Shown here: positions 1 through 11,843 of the stretch, in pieces
Position numbering within the stretch: the stretch's first letter is position 1
Layout of the letters: each line of letters starts with the position of its first letter
Assembly (NCBI GenBank): GCA_029204045.2
Contig: CM055076.1
Coordinates: forward strand, 24,190,542 to 24,254,541
From: Tillandsia leiboldiana
Lineage: Eukaryota; Streptophyta; Magnoliopsida; Poales; Bromeliaceae
Reading direction: 5' to 3'
Length of the DNA stretch: 64,000 bases
The notes under the pieces: model-generated
What the model saw: only the letters and a program-made list of their open reading frames with translations
Told to the model about the DNA's origin: nothing
Databases searched by the model: none
Translations under genes and position numbers: made by a program

Positions 1-69
1 GCTTATTACTCGCTTATACTTGGACATATTGCATGCTTGATTGGTCATTAGCTAGTTGACAGTACATTA
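1..69 (+). mobile_element. Plus-oriented gypsy-type LTR, first visible piece
   Basis: This piece continues at 12887 after the copia composite element. The shared pentamer CATTA at 65-69 and 12882-12886 is the target-site duplication of that element. The wording (repeated cat-gcttga and cttatac motifs) resembles 50600-50650 in the other plus-oriented LTR. The true LTR start lies left of the window. Confidence 0.65.
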
Positions 70-366
70 TGTTGGGTTATTAATAATTGGATCTAAATAG
101 GGGAAAAAACACCTAGAGGGGGGTGAATAGGTGTAAACACTAAACACTCAAAAATCTTTGCGATATAAAACCCAATGCGGAAAAATAAATAACACGCAGA
201 GATTTTTACGTGGAAAACTTCAAACCGGAGTAAAAAACCACGGGACCGATAACACGGTGAAATCCACTAGAATTAAACACGTACAAGGTGATATACCGTA
301 CTCACAGACGACTCAACCTTTTCCATACGCTCCTAGTTGATCTTCTCCGCTCGCTCCACGACGCTT

Positions 367-546
367 CTCGAATCCACGATCTGCGCCCAACGCCGAATCC
401 ACGGCGTCCAACGTCGAGTCCATGACGTCCGACCGAATCCACGGTCTTCACCCAGTAGCACGCTTCGAATCCACGAACGTACCTCGCTCCGAATCCACGA
501 GAGCGGTTGCACCTTGAATCCACAAGGCCACGCGAGTCCACGCGCC
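367..546 (-). repeat. Array of small hairpins with constant AATCCA loop (left LTR copy)
   Basis: About eight short inverted repeats share the central hexamer AATCCA (or AGTCCA) but have different stems, for example ACGCCG/CGGCGT, GACCG/CGGTC and CCTTG/CAAGG. In this copy one stem pair has decayed to a G.T wobble (AGTCCA followed by TGACGT). The array lies downstream of the TATA-like box at 823-830 in the minus sense. See the matching copy at 11844-12018. Confidence 0.8.
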
Positions 547-822
547 GATTTTGGGGTAAATCGTTGTTTTTTGGGTGGTGATGATCCGCCGAATACTTAG
601 ATTAGAAATAGATCGGAAATACCATCTAAGTATTCATTGATTTGATTCAACTCAGAATGTGAGTATGAAAACCTAGAATCAAATCAATCAATATAGATGA
701 AGAAACATAAGATAGAATCTATGATTTCCTTTCTTCTCTATATGTGGATCTTAGGCCGTATAAAAGATGACGGCTACTTTTTCTATTCTGTGGATTAGCC
801 CTAGAAAAAGAATCATAGGGTC

Positions 823-830
823 TATTTATA
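823..830 (-). promoter_or_regulatory. TATA box of copia LTR (left copy)
   Basis: The minus strand reads TATAAATA. It occupies the same place in the outer LTR pair and, in diverged context, in the middle LTR at 7464-7471. It separates a palindrome-rich U3 from the hairpin-bearing leader. The transcription start is not mapped. Confidence 0.6.
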
Positions 831-1408
831 GGTTAGAAACCCTTGGAAAAAGATAAGGATCAAAAACTATCTTTTTCTGGAATTTTTCCATGACGACGAT
901 CCGGATCGGAGATCGGCGATCCGGATTGCAGTAGCGAGAAAAACAGATTCCAGAAAAACGAAGGTTCGGGATCCGGATCGAAGTGCTTGATCCGGATCGT
1001 TCATACAGTTCACCAAACATCAACGTTCGGGATCCGGATTGCAGTAGCCTGATCCGGATCGCTCAAATAAGATGGTAAACCCAGTGTTCGGGATCCGGAT
1101 CAAGGGAAGCTACGATTCGGATTGAACTGATGTATGAACGAACCACCTTCGGGATCTGGATTGCAAAGCCTGATCCGGATCCTGAACATGTCCCATGTCC
1201 AGTTTTTGATAATTATGCAATTACAAGTTCATCCAAGTGTTTCTACACTATAAGAAGTATTCGGATCACCAAAGATATTAAGTTCAACATACCTGATCCT
1301 TTTGAATTCTTCTTTCTTGAGATTGAGTTATATGATCCAACCTTCTTTACCTTCAATCTTCAAGACTTAACCGAATTCACGAAATACGCCAACTTAAATT
1401 CCGTAACA

Positions 1409-1422
1409 ATCTCCCCCTTTGG
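1409..1422 (-). other. Polypurine tract
   Basis: Plus-strand atctccccctttgg directly follows the LTR end at 1408. On the minus strand this is a purine run next to TGTTACGG, the expected position for priming plus-strand DNA synthesis. Confidence 0.8.
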
Positions 1423-2124
1423 CGGTTTCGTGACAAAACATAGATCCACTCAAGAAAATTCAAAAAGATATTTTTGTTGCTATCACCATACAACAAAAAT
1501 TTACAATGGAGATCCAAAATAAAATACATGAGTTAAACTCCTAAAACAGACTCTAGACTTAGACATCTGTACTCTCTGCAAAAGAAATCATTCTTGACAA
1601 AAGAAATCGTTAGATACCTCAAGAATTTTATATCATTCAAAAACCACATACGGAGATGAAGTTTATACCCATTTATACTTACCATGACATTTATACATTC
1701 AGATATGTATTTTGATCATAGTTAAAAACCAACATATCTTCTATGCAATCAAAAACCAAATGTCACATTAGTGAACATCAACTTGTTAGTTATATTACAT
1801 GCCCAAATAGTTAGTCGAATAGTTAGTCGTGGCATGCATTCAAACACAAATGAAAACCGAAAGTTGAAGTTCTACTTACCAAGTTCTACTTACCTCTATA
1901 GTTTCAAGTTTCTTTCTCACACACATTGTATCATTGTTTATCTCTCTCTCCCCCTTTTTGTCACAAAAATTAGCCAAAAAAAAAAATAATACCAAAACGG
2001 AGAGAATGGTTAACAGTTCAAGTATCAAAAGTTTGAGATCTAAAAACTAAAAACTAAAGCGTAAAACCTGCACAAAAGAAAGTTAAAAATCTGAAGTTCC
2101 TGCACAAGAGAATTATAGAAATCA
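1423..2124 (-). mobile_element. Deleted interior remnant of the copia composite
   Basis: About 700 bases lie between a polypurine tract and a primer site. No coding sequence is seen. The first part resembles the non-coding tract at 8015-8500: both share the polypurine tract, a cgtgacaaaa string and a second pyrimidine stretch ending in ttttgtcaca. The gag region is missing here, so this interior lost most of its length. Confidence 0.65.
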
Positions 2125-2136
2125 GCTCCGATACCA
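2125..2136 (-). other. Primer-binding site of the middle LTR, one mismatch
   Basis: The minus strand reads TGGTATCGGAGC two bases inside the middle LTR start at 2139. It matches the initiator tRNA-Met complement TGGTATCAGAGC except for one base. Confidence 0.75.
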
Positions 2137-2185
2137 ATTGTTGGTTTTTATATATTAAGGATCCACAAGGATCTAAATAGGTACT

Positions 2186-5100
2186 TGTCACGCCCCGAGT
2201 TTAAAAACCAGCGTCTAAATTTTTTTTTTTTTTTTTTTTTGAAATCAGAGTTTAAAACCGGCCAGGGCGCAACAGACCGCCACATATATAAAAGAGTCCC
2301 AATCCCACTGGGGATTGAGCCTTTTCTATATATGCACGGCTCACTTGGCATACAACCAGAGTACTAACTACGTATATCTACTAAGCAAGATTAAATTACA
2401 ATATCAATAACTTCTCAATTACATTGCATTACATTTGATACAACAAATAATTAAATACTTGTGCTTATCGGCTGTCCAGGGTCAAGCTCTATCTCGTGAT
2501 CTCACCAACTCGTCCCGACATCTCAACACCCGCTCGACCTGAAAAACAGTCACCCGAGGGTGTGAGACACACCGGAGTGTATCCCAGTGGGCACGACGAG
2601 CCGAGAAATAGCAGATCGTACCTACTGGTATACAATGCTAGAGGATAGTAATAGATCAGGGGTTAGGGTAAAGCAGATATATAACTGGTGATGTAAAGAA
2701 AGTAAAACTCATAAACTAGGGACAAGCATAGGAGATAATTTTAGCAGAATTTAAAACATGTATCAGGATAATCAACACATCAAGGAGTTAGGACAATCAG
2801 CAAGATAACAATGGAACTATAATCAGAGGCATCACATAGAATCATATAAAGCAACTTAACAACTCATGCATCAAATAGATGAAAACGCAAAGACCCAATC
2901 ACAAGCTACCATATTGGCCTTCACAAGACCTCAGGCGAGGCTGCCCTCTTGGCACCACCTGGTTGACATTCCCCAAACTAGGGTCACGGGTTGCCTCAGC
3001 TAACCACTTTACCGGTAAAGAACATCGCTACGGGTAGCAAATCCGCTGATATTCGTGAAGTACAACGGTGCGGGCGAATCATATGCAAATGCTCAAGCTC
3101 ACGGTCCACTGACCGGTAATCGGCAACAAGCCGGGAAATCCCCACTGGGATGCAAGGGCAAAAACCAACTGAATCTCAACACTCATGCAGGAACACTCAG
3201 CAATAAATGTCACTCATATGCAAGATCAAGGCAAATATCTCTCAACAGAAGCTCACAGATAAACTCAACTCAACCACGCAAACCAACCAAATGATACAAA
3301 GCTTAAACACATATTTTTAAGAAAATTGTTTTGAAAAGTCCAAACCTCGAAGAGCATTGCCCTTGTCCTATCAAACAAGAACAGACTCAGGCGACACTAC
3401 GAAGCTTGGATTTAAGTCCAAACCTCGCAGAGCAGTGCCTTTGTCCTATCAAACAAGAACAGACTCCGGCGACCCTACGAAGCGGGGTAAAACCTCAGTT
3501 AAATAAATCTATGTGCTCAGAGATGTATCATTTGATCAGCAGAACAAACAGGCTCACTAATCAACCATGAAAATGTCCGAGTAAAAGTATAAATGCTAGA
3601 GGTGCTATGGACAATCATGTAAGGCAAAATAGAACAGATAACAGGCATAGATCAGGCAGATAGCAGATATAATATAATCAAAGAAAGGCAGGCTCAAAGA
3701 AATGTTTAAGCTATCAAAAACAGGGGTCCAACCAGTATCGCACCCCAGAGGGCCGAACTGATAAAACCCGGACCGAAGATAACCCACCTGTCAATGCGCA
3801 GGCAATTAATCTGTAATGCTATATGAGCTCGAATCCAGATGCAAACTGAGTCAACCTGGATCAAAAATCACCAATCAAGGATCAATTCAGTCCCGCTAAC
3901 TCTAACCTTAACCCAGATCAATTTAAAACCTTCTTAGTTATTCTAACTGTAACCTAGACACCGTAAAATCGACGATTTTGCCGATTCTCGGACTGTTATC
4001 CGATTTCCGCTCAACGAAAGCCGATGGATTCCCAACGAAAAGCTTAGGAATCATTTAAACATTTTACTAACCAGTACACATTGTCTATTTTGCATTAAAA
4101 CCCTTAAAGTTTTCAGAAATTACATTTTAGTGCCATTTGAGCACTGTTTTCGCTCGTTCTTTCAACTGGAAAATAATTTTGACGAACCGTCACTTCCAGC
4201 AGGTGACATTTTTCATGCTGAACACCGTGCTCACTAATTTGCAGTAGCACGGAACCCGAGGCAAACTTCGGGCCATAAAAACCCTCTCTAACATAGCCCA
4301 AATGAATTTTTATTTCTCCGGGACTTCAAACACTGTTTCTAACGCGAGCATCGCGTTCAGTGACCCCAAATTAGCTAGGAATGCACTGTCGCGACTTCGC
4401 CAACAGCCCGGAACCATGTTTTATTTAAACATTTCTCTAAAAGGTTGATTCAACTACATCTTTTAATTTAAACTTCAAACAAGAACATTTTGTATATCAA
4501 AGTTGGTCTGGGCACTGCCAGGACCTCAGTGCTCACCCTAATTGCAGCCCAGATCTGCTGGTTCAAGCAGAACCAAGGTCAAGCTTACACCCTAATTCAC
4601 AATGCACCAAACTTTAATCCACTCAGTTTCTGTTTGAACTGAAGTGAGCACAGAGCTCAGGGGACTATTTGGAGCAAGTTTCATATTTACAGTAATATGA
4701 AATTCCAAAGTTTCCTTCATTGTGGCATTTAATCAAACAGGTGGTATGCACAGTTTGTTAACATTCCCATAACACCATTCACAACTTGATTCTCTGCAAC
4801 CAAGGCATCTGAGGGCTTCCAACTTGGATCAACTAGATCCACTGAGTTTCTGGAGTATTTCCCCCCAACTGGAGCAACCTCAGAACCCCGGGTTGGCCGA
4901 GCCCCATGATGAAGAAGATGAAGCTTTGCATTGATTTTCGTGATGCTCCATCCGAAGGGTCTGGGGCTCAACCAAATGCACCAGTAGGTGCCATTTGCTG
5001 CATGTAAGCTTCCCATACCCTTGGCTGGCCTCGGGGTGCGGCGGCGGCGCGGCGGAGCAAAGCTCCGGTTTGGAGCTCATGCCCTCTAATGGCATCTTTT

Positions 5101-6747
5101 AACCGAGGCAATTTGGAGCTCTGCAACTTGGAGGAAGTTACTCCTTAGGTCACCACAAAGCTTCCTGTTCATGCCTCCCCGGCCGAAGGTGGCCGGAGCG
5201 CCGGCGGCCGCAAATCTTCCATTCTCGGGTTCATCCATGGCACCATGATTTTCATGATGCATGGGAGCCATGCGATAGCATGGTTGGACTCCCTTGGGTC
5301 CCATCATCTCCTCTGGGCAGATGGCCGGCGTCGGAGAAGCCCGCCGGCGCCGGAGCTGCATCCTCGGCCAACTTGCAATAAACCCGTATTCTAGGGCATA
5401 AAACTGCCACTCACTGGGTGATCCTTACTCCACCAAATTGGGTGGAGCTGGTCCCTACCACCAACAGTCCAAGCACGCCAAATTACAGCCCATATAGATC
5501 CATAGTTACGGAGTTGTTCCAAGGCGGTGCACTATTAGGGTTCCGGCCAACCCAACCTCCCGCCGGCCATGCACTTTGCATGGAAGGCTAGGGCTTTGCA
5601 GGGATCATCCTAGGGAACTATATAAGCTACTTCTAAAGGTCTCGGGCTCAAACATCCTTTGGTTAATGAGTTCTTACCTTGGCCGGATTCGGGGAAGATA
5701 GGAAGAAGCCGGGTTCCTTCTTCTTCTTCTTCTTCGCGCGACCTCGGCCAACTCCAGTAGAGTCCACAGTCACCAGAGAAATCCTCAGAGCACTCCAACT
5801 CCACCTTGGAAGAGTTTGGTTCAAGCTTCCTTGCTCTCTCTCTCCCGGGTTTGGTCGCTAATGGGTTTGTGTCCTTGGCCTCCCCAGCAACCCCGGCATC
5901 ATGTGGAGGATGCAGAGGAGATGTTGATGCCTCGGATTCCCCCCTATAACTCCTCGTGCATTCACCCGTAGGAGACCAAGAGTCACAAAATAATTCAATG
6001 CAAGATTCTTTGCAAAATCTTCTTCAACTCAGTTCACACCAAACCCTAGACTCCGGGATCCTTTCAGTAGGTGCAAAATGCACCCAACTCCTTATCCTAT
6101 AAGCCTCTTTAATTTTGGTACATAAAATAATAGGATTTCTTCAAAAATACACCCTTTTTCGGTGCTTTTCACGCATTTCGAGACAATCCGCTCGTCAAAT
6201 TGCAAAACAGACTTCGCCACGACGTCCGGCTCGTCGAGACCTTCAAAATAGGCTAATCATTTGTTTGATTTGGTGCTCGTATGAAATCTCGGGCCATCTT
6301 GTTCTGTATGTCGCAAACCGACGCACGCACTTCGATGCACACGGGTCGCCAAACGCGAAATCCGTCAGTGCCATTGCGCTCAGAACGTCGAAATTAGCTA
6401 GGATCCATTACTCATACTCCTATGTTAAAATTCTAGATAGTGGTTCGACCATTCATGACCACAAGGGGTTAAAAATTCAAAGGTTACTATTCACTTAAGT
6501 CGCGGGCCCACTTTTTGATTTCTGATTTCTGGAAGATCCGACCGTCGGATCGAAAACATATGAATATGAAACTTCTATGTTTCGACGAGACGATCGCAAT
6601 GGTGATCTCGGATTTTCCAGATCAGACCCCGATCAAAAGTCGATATTTCCGGGCCCACTATTGGCCCACTAACACTCCACTTTTGCCAAAATGACAAATT
6701 TAAACATTTAAAAGCAAATAGAGGTTTTCAAATTCTAGATTTCTACA
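2186..6747 (-). mobile_element. Complete gypsy-type solo LTR, TSD GTACT
   Basis: Starts TGTCACGCCCCG and ends ttctaca, with GTACT at 2181-2185 and 6748-6752. Joining the flanks restores the copia LTR. It carries an A-tract on the sense strand near its end (plus-strand T run at about 2220-2240), the conserved hairpin/acceptor block at about 2539-2600 and a donor-like CAG|GTGGGTTATC at about 3781-3790. No interior remains, so it arose by recombination between two LTRs. The 4.56-kb length fits the long-LTR Tekay/Del-like group seen elsewhere here. Short open frames inside it look spurious. Confidence 0.9.
2539..2565 (-). other. Conserved LTR hairpin next to splice-acceptor-like site
   Basis: TCACCC (2550-2555) pairs with GGGTGTGA (2558-2565). 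On the sense strand the hairpin is followed by a U-rich run and CAG at 2539-2541. The same arrangement recurs in nearly all other gypsy LTRs of the window. Confidence 0.6.
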
Positions 6748-6896
6748 GTACTATCAAACAACTAGAGGGGGGGTGAATAGGTGTAATACTTAAAAAACTC
6801 AATCTCAGTGCAAAATAAAAACCAATGCGGAAATAAAAAACAGCACACCGAGATATACGTGGAAACTCCAATCCAGGAGAAAAACCACGGGACCAA

Positions 6897-7101
6897 CACG
6901 CAATAACAATCCACTAAGAATAGAAGAATAACAAGGTGATTACCGACTCCACGGACTCCAACCCCTCCTTCAGCTTCTTCGGATCTTGCGCTCGCCGAGC
7001 ACGCAATAACAATCCACCAAGAAAAGAAGAATAACAAGGTGATTACCGAATCCACGGACTCAACCCCTCCTTCAACTTCTTCGGACCTTGCGCTCCACCG
7101 A
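6897..7101. repeat. 103-bp tandem duplication in the middle copia LTR
   Basis: Two copies both begin cacgcaataacaatccac (6897 and 7000) and run to the cttgcgctc motif. Several substitutions separate them. The outer LTRs lack this duplication. Confidence 0.75.
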
Positions 7102-7117
7102 TTGCACGTCCACTGCA

Positions 7118-7223
7118 CACGTTCGAATCCACGAACGCCACTCGAATCCACGAGCACACGTTTCGAATCCACGAAACGCCTTCAAGACACCGAATCCACG
7201 ATGCCACGTCGAATCCACGACGC
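7118..7223 (-). repeat. AATCCA-loop hairpin array, middle LTR version
   Basis: At least five inverted repeats around AATCCA: CGTTCG/CGAACG, CTCG/CGAG, CGTTTCG/CGAAACG, a mismatched CACCG/CGATG, and CGTCG/CGACG. The stems differ from those in the outer LTRs while the loop is unchanged. Confidence 0.8.
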
Positions 7224-7463
7224 AAACTCAGCCGGTAAGAATATTGGCTTCGATGGTGATCCTTTGCTTAGATTCTCATTGAGGAACCGTAGAAGAAATC
7301 TCTAAGCAAAGATTAGATCAATTCGACAAAAGATATGTTCTTGAAAGAACCGTCGAATTGACCTAAAAGAGGCTATAAAGAAGAACGATAAAAACCTAGC
7401 CTCTATGGTTGCTCTCAAGTGTTTTATAAATTAATCGGTAGTTTTTGAGAAACCCTAAATGTC

Positions 7464-7471
7464 TATTTATA
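7464..7471 (-). promoter_or_regulatory. TATA box of the middle copia LTR
   Basis: The minus strand reads TATAAATA, at the same relative position as in the outer LTRs, with GATCCGGATC palindromes upstream (7545-7660) and the hairpin array downstream. Confidence 0.6.
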
Positions 7472-8000
7472 GTTTAGAAACCTTTGGAAAGAGATAAGCA
7501 TCAAAAACTGGCTTAACAGAAATTTTCCCGCACGACGATCCGGATCGGATTTACGGCGATCCTGATTGTCGTCTTTTTTCAGCAATTCCTGAAAAAAACA
7601 AGGTTCGGGATCCGGATCGGAATTCTGATCCGGATCGGAATTCTGATCCGGATCGGTTCAGGATCAGAAATTCTGAAACATCCAATTTGTCCAGTTTTTT
7701 ATTTTTAAGCAATGAAAACTTATCCAAGTGTTTCTAAACTACTCAAATGTATTCGGATCACCAAAATTATTTAGTTAAACGTACCTTATCAATCCGAATC
7801 CATTTTCCTTAAGATTGATGTAATTGATCCACAATTCTTCAACTTCAATCTTCAAGACTCAAAACACTGAGTGTCAACTTGAGCTCTTGTTGAATCTTCT
7901 CTGAGTCTTCAATTGCTGATTGACAATTTGATCACTTCAAGACTCCGACTCAACTCAACAACTCAACTCACGAAATATGCCAATACAAAAAGCCGTAACA

Positions 8001-8014
8001 ATCTCCCCCTTTGG
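8001..8014 (-). other. Polypurine tract of the gag-bearing interior
   Basis: Plus-strand atctccccctttgg directly abuts the middle LTR end, identical to the tract at 1409-1422. Confidence 0.8.
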
Positions 8015-9556
8015 CAATTTCGTGACAAAACCCAAAAGTACATAAAATCGCTCAAGTCACTCATCTTAAACCAAAAAATCGAAACTCAATGTTATCACCA
8101 AAACATTGACTTTCTTTGCGTGAAAGATCCAATAAACAAAAATTACATTTGAACCAGTCTTAGAACAAACTCTATGACTTAGGACTTGGAGTCTTAAAGT
8201 GATGTATATCCTGCAAAACAAAAACTCCAAACAAAATCAAACGTTTAGTCGTTAGAAATGGAATCCTACATTTGATTCGTCCTTTTGGTTCTTTTTGTTT
8301 TTCGGCTCCTTTTTCATCATCTCTTTTCTTTATCTCCCCCTTTCTTGAGCATCTCTGTTCTCCCCCTATCTCTGTTCTCCCCCTATTTCTGTTCTCCCCC
8401 TTTTTGTCACAAATTGTCAAACAGTGAATATAGGCAAAAAGAAATCACTAACAACATTAGTTCATAGAGAAAGAGAGATAAAAGCTCAGTTCCGGTATAT
8501 AACAAAAACACAGATTGCGTACCGGTACTCGAAAGCAAACATCAAATAATTTCTTGAAACAAATCCAGATTTTGAAATATTTGAATTACCGATTTGTATT
8601 CCATCAAGAAAATAATTTAAGTGCTTGAGAATAATATGAGATCACATAGATGTCATTGAATCCAATTAATTTTACAAAAATTAAAAAGATTTACTCCGAA
8701 ATCATGAAAAACAAAGATAAAACATTATAAACCGTTTTTCATATTATATACGTCAAACACAAGTCATCAAAAATAATCTTGAGATCCAAAGTCTATCAAG
8801 ATATAACGGATTTACAAAGATGACTTACAGAGATTTCCAAATGACATCAATTTTGAATTCTACCCTTTCAAATTTGAGATAAGCACTAAAATACCTAAGG
8901 GTGGCTCTTTGAGCATCTTTCAACTATCCCACCTTATACCAACCAGGAGATTGTTCAAAATAAGAACTTTGAAATTAAATCTCCGAATGCTTCAACTAAA
9001 CAAAATTTCATAAATATTTTTCAAGCATCCATAACATGTGGTAGCTTCACACACAAACCGGACGACCGGGGTGGCAGCTCTTTCCAACATGTGGTGGTAG
9101 TTTTCACACTCCTTTCGGATGCAACTCTTTCCACATCTTTTGCAATTCATTTATTTACCCTTGTAAGAATGCAATCTCTTACGTGAAAGAATTAAATCCC
9201 AAATTTTAGTCAATCGGTTGTCTCATGTTTATCACAAAGAACTCACACAACCGAGATAGAATAATCATCTAAAGATCACACATGATTACTAAAATTTGAT
9301 GCTTATAACTATCAAAAACTCCTATAATGAAGTATCTTCAAGATTATGATTATGGAGTAAAGTTGATAATCCATATAAAATTAATTTGGAGTGAATAAAC
9401 GTGAAGCCCTTTTTTATTCAATGCACTAGTTCATTAAAAACCTTTTGTTCAAAAACAAAACATAAAAACAAAGAGTATTGAAAACATGTAATGCAGAGAT
9501 TCAGAAAAATATGAAGGGAAAAACCAATCAAAGCATTACATACAGTCATAAGCTAT
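8015..9556 (-). mobile_element. Non-coding 3' interior of the copia composite
   Basis: About 1.5 kb between gag and the polypurine tract. It holds no recognisable pol domain and no long open frame. There is a pyrimidine-rich stretch with repeated ctgttctccccc-type motifs at about 8350-8410. In autonomous copia elements protease, integrase and reverse transcriptase would lie downstream of gag, so they are absent here. Confidence 0.7.
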
Positions 9557-11512
9557 TTAGAACTTAAGACAAGGAAAGATATCACCTTTCCGAATCCAAA
9601 ATCGCTGGATTTTGGGTTGTCTTGATTCGTTGTGGCCGGGGGTTGTCCGCTTTGACTGTTGATCCACCTTAGGTCTTTGCCTCGCAATGATCCACTTGTA
9701 TGATTGATGTTGTGGCTCGAACCTTTGGTGGGTTGAGTGAACTCCTTTGACTTGATGTATCTTTTGATTCCGTTGAGTTCGCTCCGTAGATGAAGTTGCC
9801 GAAGGATTTTTCTTTCTATTTTTCGGGCAATCCTTCACCAAATGTCCTTCAAGTCCACAAAGGTGACACGTTCTTCCTTTCAATTTGATTGTGGAACTTG
9901 AAGCATGCACAGTTTGATCCTTTTTAAAACCCAAACCAACCTTGCTTGTTTGACCTAATCCGCACATACAATCTAGTTTCTTGGAAACGGTTGAAAGCCT
10001 TTGTATGTCGGATTTGAGTTCATGAACTTGCTTGGTCAATGCTTGGTTGGTGACATGAATCTCCTCAAACTGTTTTTCTAGAAAACCAATCTTGTCCATA
10101 TATGATTTAGCGTTTGTCTCCGATTGGTTTAGCTTTTCTTGGAGGATTTTATTGTTATCCAATAAACGTCCTTGTTCCTCCTCGAGATCTTGAAGTTTTA
10201 TCTTTAAAGCTTGATTCTCGTATTGAACTTCAAGTCGTTGCTTCCTCAACTTCTTGATATGCTTGGCCATCTTCTTTGATTCCGCAAGAAGTTGTTGGTA
10301 TGCCTCAACGAGTTCTTCTTCGTCCGACTCCCCCTCACTTGATGACTCTCCGCCGGTTGTTGATGTTTCATACAAAATCAAAGGAGTAGAGTCAGTGACT
10401 AAAGATGATAAACACAAATTAGAAGAGGGAATTTGAGAGGCATGAAAAGCAACGACTTTTTCCTCTTTACTTGAGGTCGATTCATTAGAAGTAGAATCGT
10501 CCCAAGTTTTCGCTTGCAAAGCCTTCTTTTTATATGATTTCGGAGAAGGACAATCCATTGAAATATGCCCGTAGCCTTTGCATCTATAACATCGGATTTC
10601 CCCTTCGAATTCATCTTTTTCCTTAGAAGGTTTTGCAAGGCTATTGAGGTTAGAGGATTTAGAACCCGATGATCCTTTAGATGATTTCGAGGATGAAGAT
10701 CCATCGGTTCGATTCTTCCAAAATTTCCGACGAAATTTCTTTGTGATCCGCGCCAATTGTTCTTCAAAATCGGCAAAAGAGATTTCATCGTCGGAACTTG
10801 ATTCGCCATCTTCTTCCTTTGTTGATTTGAATGCAATACCTGTAAGCTTAGAAGAAGACTTGGAAGAAACTTGATTAGTAGGAAAAGTCATCTCATAAGT
10901 TTGCAAAGCACCTACTAATTCCTCTACTCTCATCTCATCCGGATGACTAACGGTTTCAATGGCGGTAACCTTTGCCCTAAACCGTTCCGGAAGAGTCCGA
11001 AGTATCTTTCTTACAATTCTTGACTCCGGGATCTTTTCTCCTAAATTAGCACAAGTATTGATTACATCTTGAAGTCTAGTGTAATAATCTGTAAACAATT
11101 CATGCTCTTCCATATGAATAGAGTCAAATTGACTTGTAAGCATCTGGAGCTTTTGAATTTTTACAAGATTAGTACCCTCATGTGTAATTTTGAGAATATC
11201 CCAAATTTCCTTCGCGGTTTCACACGCGAAAATTCGTGTGAACTCAGTCGAGGAAAGAGAATTAAATAAAGCGTTCATACCTTTCCCATTGTAAGAAGAT
11301 CTTTCAAATTCCTCTTTGGACCATCTAGAGCGAGGTTTTGGGGTAGTAGAATTTCCTACTTCCTCAACAGGATGCACCCAACCGTATTCCACGGATTGCC
11401 ATACCCGCTCATCAATTGCGATGAGAAAAGCTCTCATCCGCACTTTCCAATAAGCATAATTAGTCCCATCAAAAAGAGGAGGTCTATAAATATTACCACT
11501 TTCACCCGACAT
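9557..11512 (-). CDS. Copia-type Gag, 651 codons, no pol
   Basis: Intact frame coding the structural Gag of a Ty1/copia element, which in this group assembles virus-like particles and packages the element RNA. The start was set at MSGESGN because the LFDGTNYAYWKVRMRAFL motif of UBN2/copia Gag follows within 25 residues. The N-terminal half is the conserved Gag core (KEIWDILKITHEGT, GEKIPESRIVRKILRTLP). Two CCHC zinc knuckles are visible, CYRCKGYGHISMDC and later CHLCGLEGHLVKDC, separated by a Ser-rich stretch and a long predicted coiled coil (about residues 400-525). The frame stops without joining a protease, and nothing downstream codes pol. The uninterrupted frame suggests recent function, with pol supplied in trans; that role is inferred. 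Confidence 0.9.
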   Translation of the reverse strand: MSGESGNIYRPPLFDGTNYAYWKVRMRAFLIAIDERVWQSVEYGWVHPVEEVGNSTTPKPRSRWSKEEFERSSYNGKGMNALFNSLSSTEFTRIFACETAKEIWDILKITHEGTNLVKIQKLQMLTSQFDSIHMEEHELFTDYYTRLQDVINTCANLGEKIPESRIVRKILRTLPERFRAKVTAIETVSHPDEMRVEELVGALQTYEMTFPTNQVSSKSSSKLTGIAFKSTKEEDGESSSDDEISFADFEEQLARITKKFRRKFWKNRTDGSSSSKSSKGSSGSKSSNLNSLAKPSKEKDEFEGEIRCYRCKGYGHISMDCPSPKSYKKKALQAKTWDDSTSNESTSSKEEKVVAFHASQIPSSNLCLSSLVTDSTPLILYETSTTGGESSSEGESDEEELVEAYQQLLAESKKMAKHIKKLRKQRLEVQYENQALKIKLQDLEEEQGRLLDNNKILQEKLNQSETNAKSYMDKIGFLEKQFEEIHVTNQALTKQVHELKSDIQRLSTVSKKLDCMCGLGQTSKVGLGFKKDQTVHASSSTIKLKGRTCHLCGLEGHLVKDCPKNRKKNPSATSSTERTQRNQKIHQVKGVHSTHQRFEPQHQSYKWIIARQRPKVDQQSKRTTPGHNESRQPKIQRFWIRKGDIFPCLKF

Positions 11513-11532
11513 GATAGATAAACCTAAAACCC

Positions 11533-11544
11533 GCTCTGATACCA
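11533..11544 (-). other. Primer-binding site, initiator tRNA-Met
   Basis: The minus strand reads TGGTATCAGAGC, a perfect match to the usual plant initiator tRNA-Met complement, two bases from the 5' LTR boundary at 11547. Confidence 0.92.
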
Positions 11545-11843
11545 CTTGTTGGGTTATTAATAATTGGATCTAAATAGGGAAAAAAATACCTAGAGGGGGG
11601 TGAATAGGTGTAAACACTAAACACTCAAAAATCTTTGCGATATAAAACCCAATGCGGAAAAATAAATAACACGCAGAGATTTTTACGTGGAAAACTCCAA
11701 ACCGGAGTAAAAAACCACGGGACCGATACCACGGTGAAATCCACTAGAATTAAACACGTACAAGGTGATATACCGTACTCACAGACGACTCAACCTTTTC
11801 CATACGCTCCTAGTTGATCTTCTCCGCTCGCTCCGCGACGCTT

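Larger units (their letters stand above)
70..1408 (-). repeat. 3' LTR of the copia composite (left outer LTR)
   Basis: Pairs with 11547-12881 almost base for base. By eye I count roughly fifteen differences, many C/T, including a short indel near 459. It ends ccgtaaca at 1401-1408 and is followed directly by a polypurine tract on the minus strand. It contains a TATA-like box at 823-830, GATCCGGATC repeats at about 889-1195 and an inverted-repeat array at about 364-545. Confidence 0.9.
2139..8000 (-). repeat. Divergent middle copia LTR, split by a solo LTR
   Basis: It begins TGTTGG and ends gccgtaaca. It is interrupted by 2186-6747 plus a 5-bp duplication, leaving about 1.3 kb, the same length as the outer LTRs. 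It shares landmarks with them (ctagagggg-ggtgaatagg, caatgcgga, GATCCGGATC, AATCCA hairpins, TATAAATA) but the sequence between is clearly different. A 103-base segment is duplicated in tandem at 6897-6999 and 7000-7101. Confidence 0.8.

Noticed and set aside
302..541. Minus-strand frame rich in WIR/VDS words
   Set aside because: It arises from the AATCCA hairpin array. The copy at 11779-11985 differs by an indel in the same frame, so the protein is not conserved but the hairpins are.
10399..10874. Second and opposite frames inside the copia gag
   Set aside because: Shadows of the Gag frame, which carries both zinc knuckles and the conserved core.
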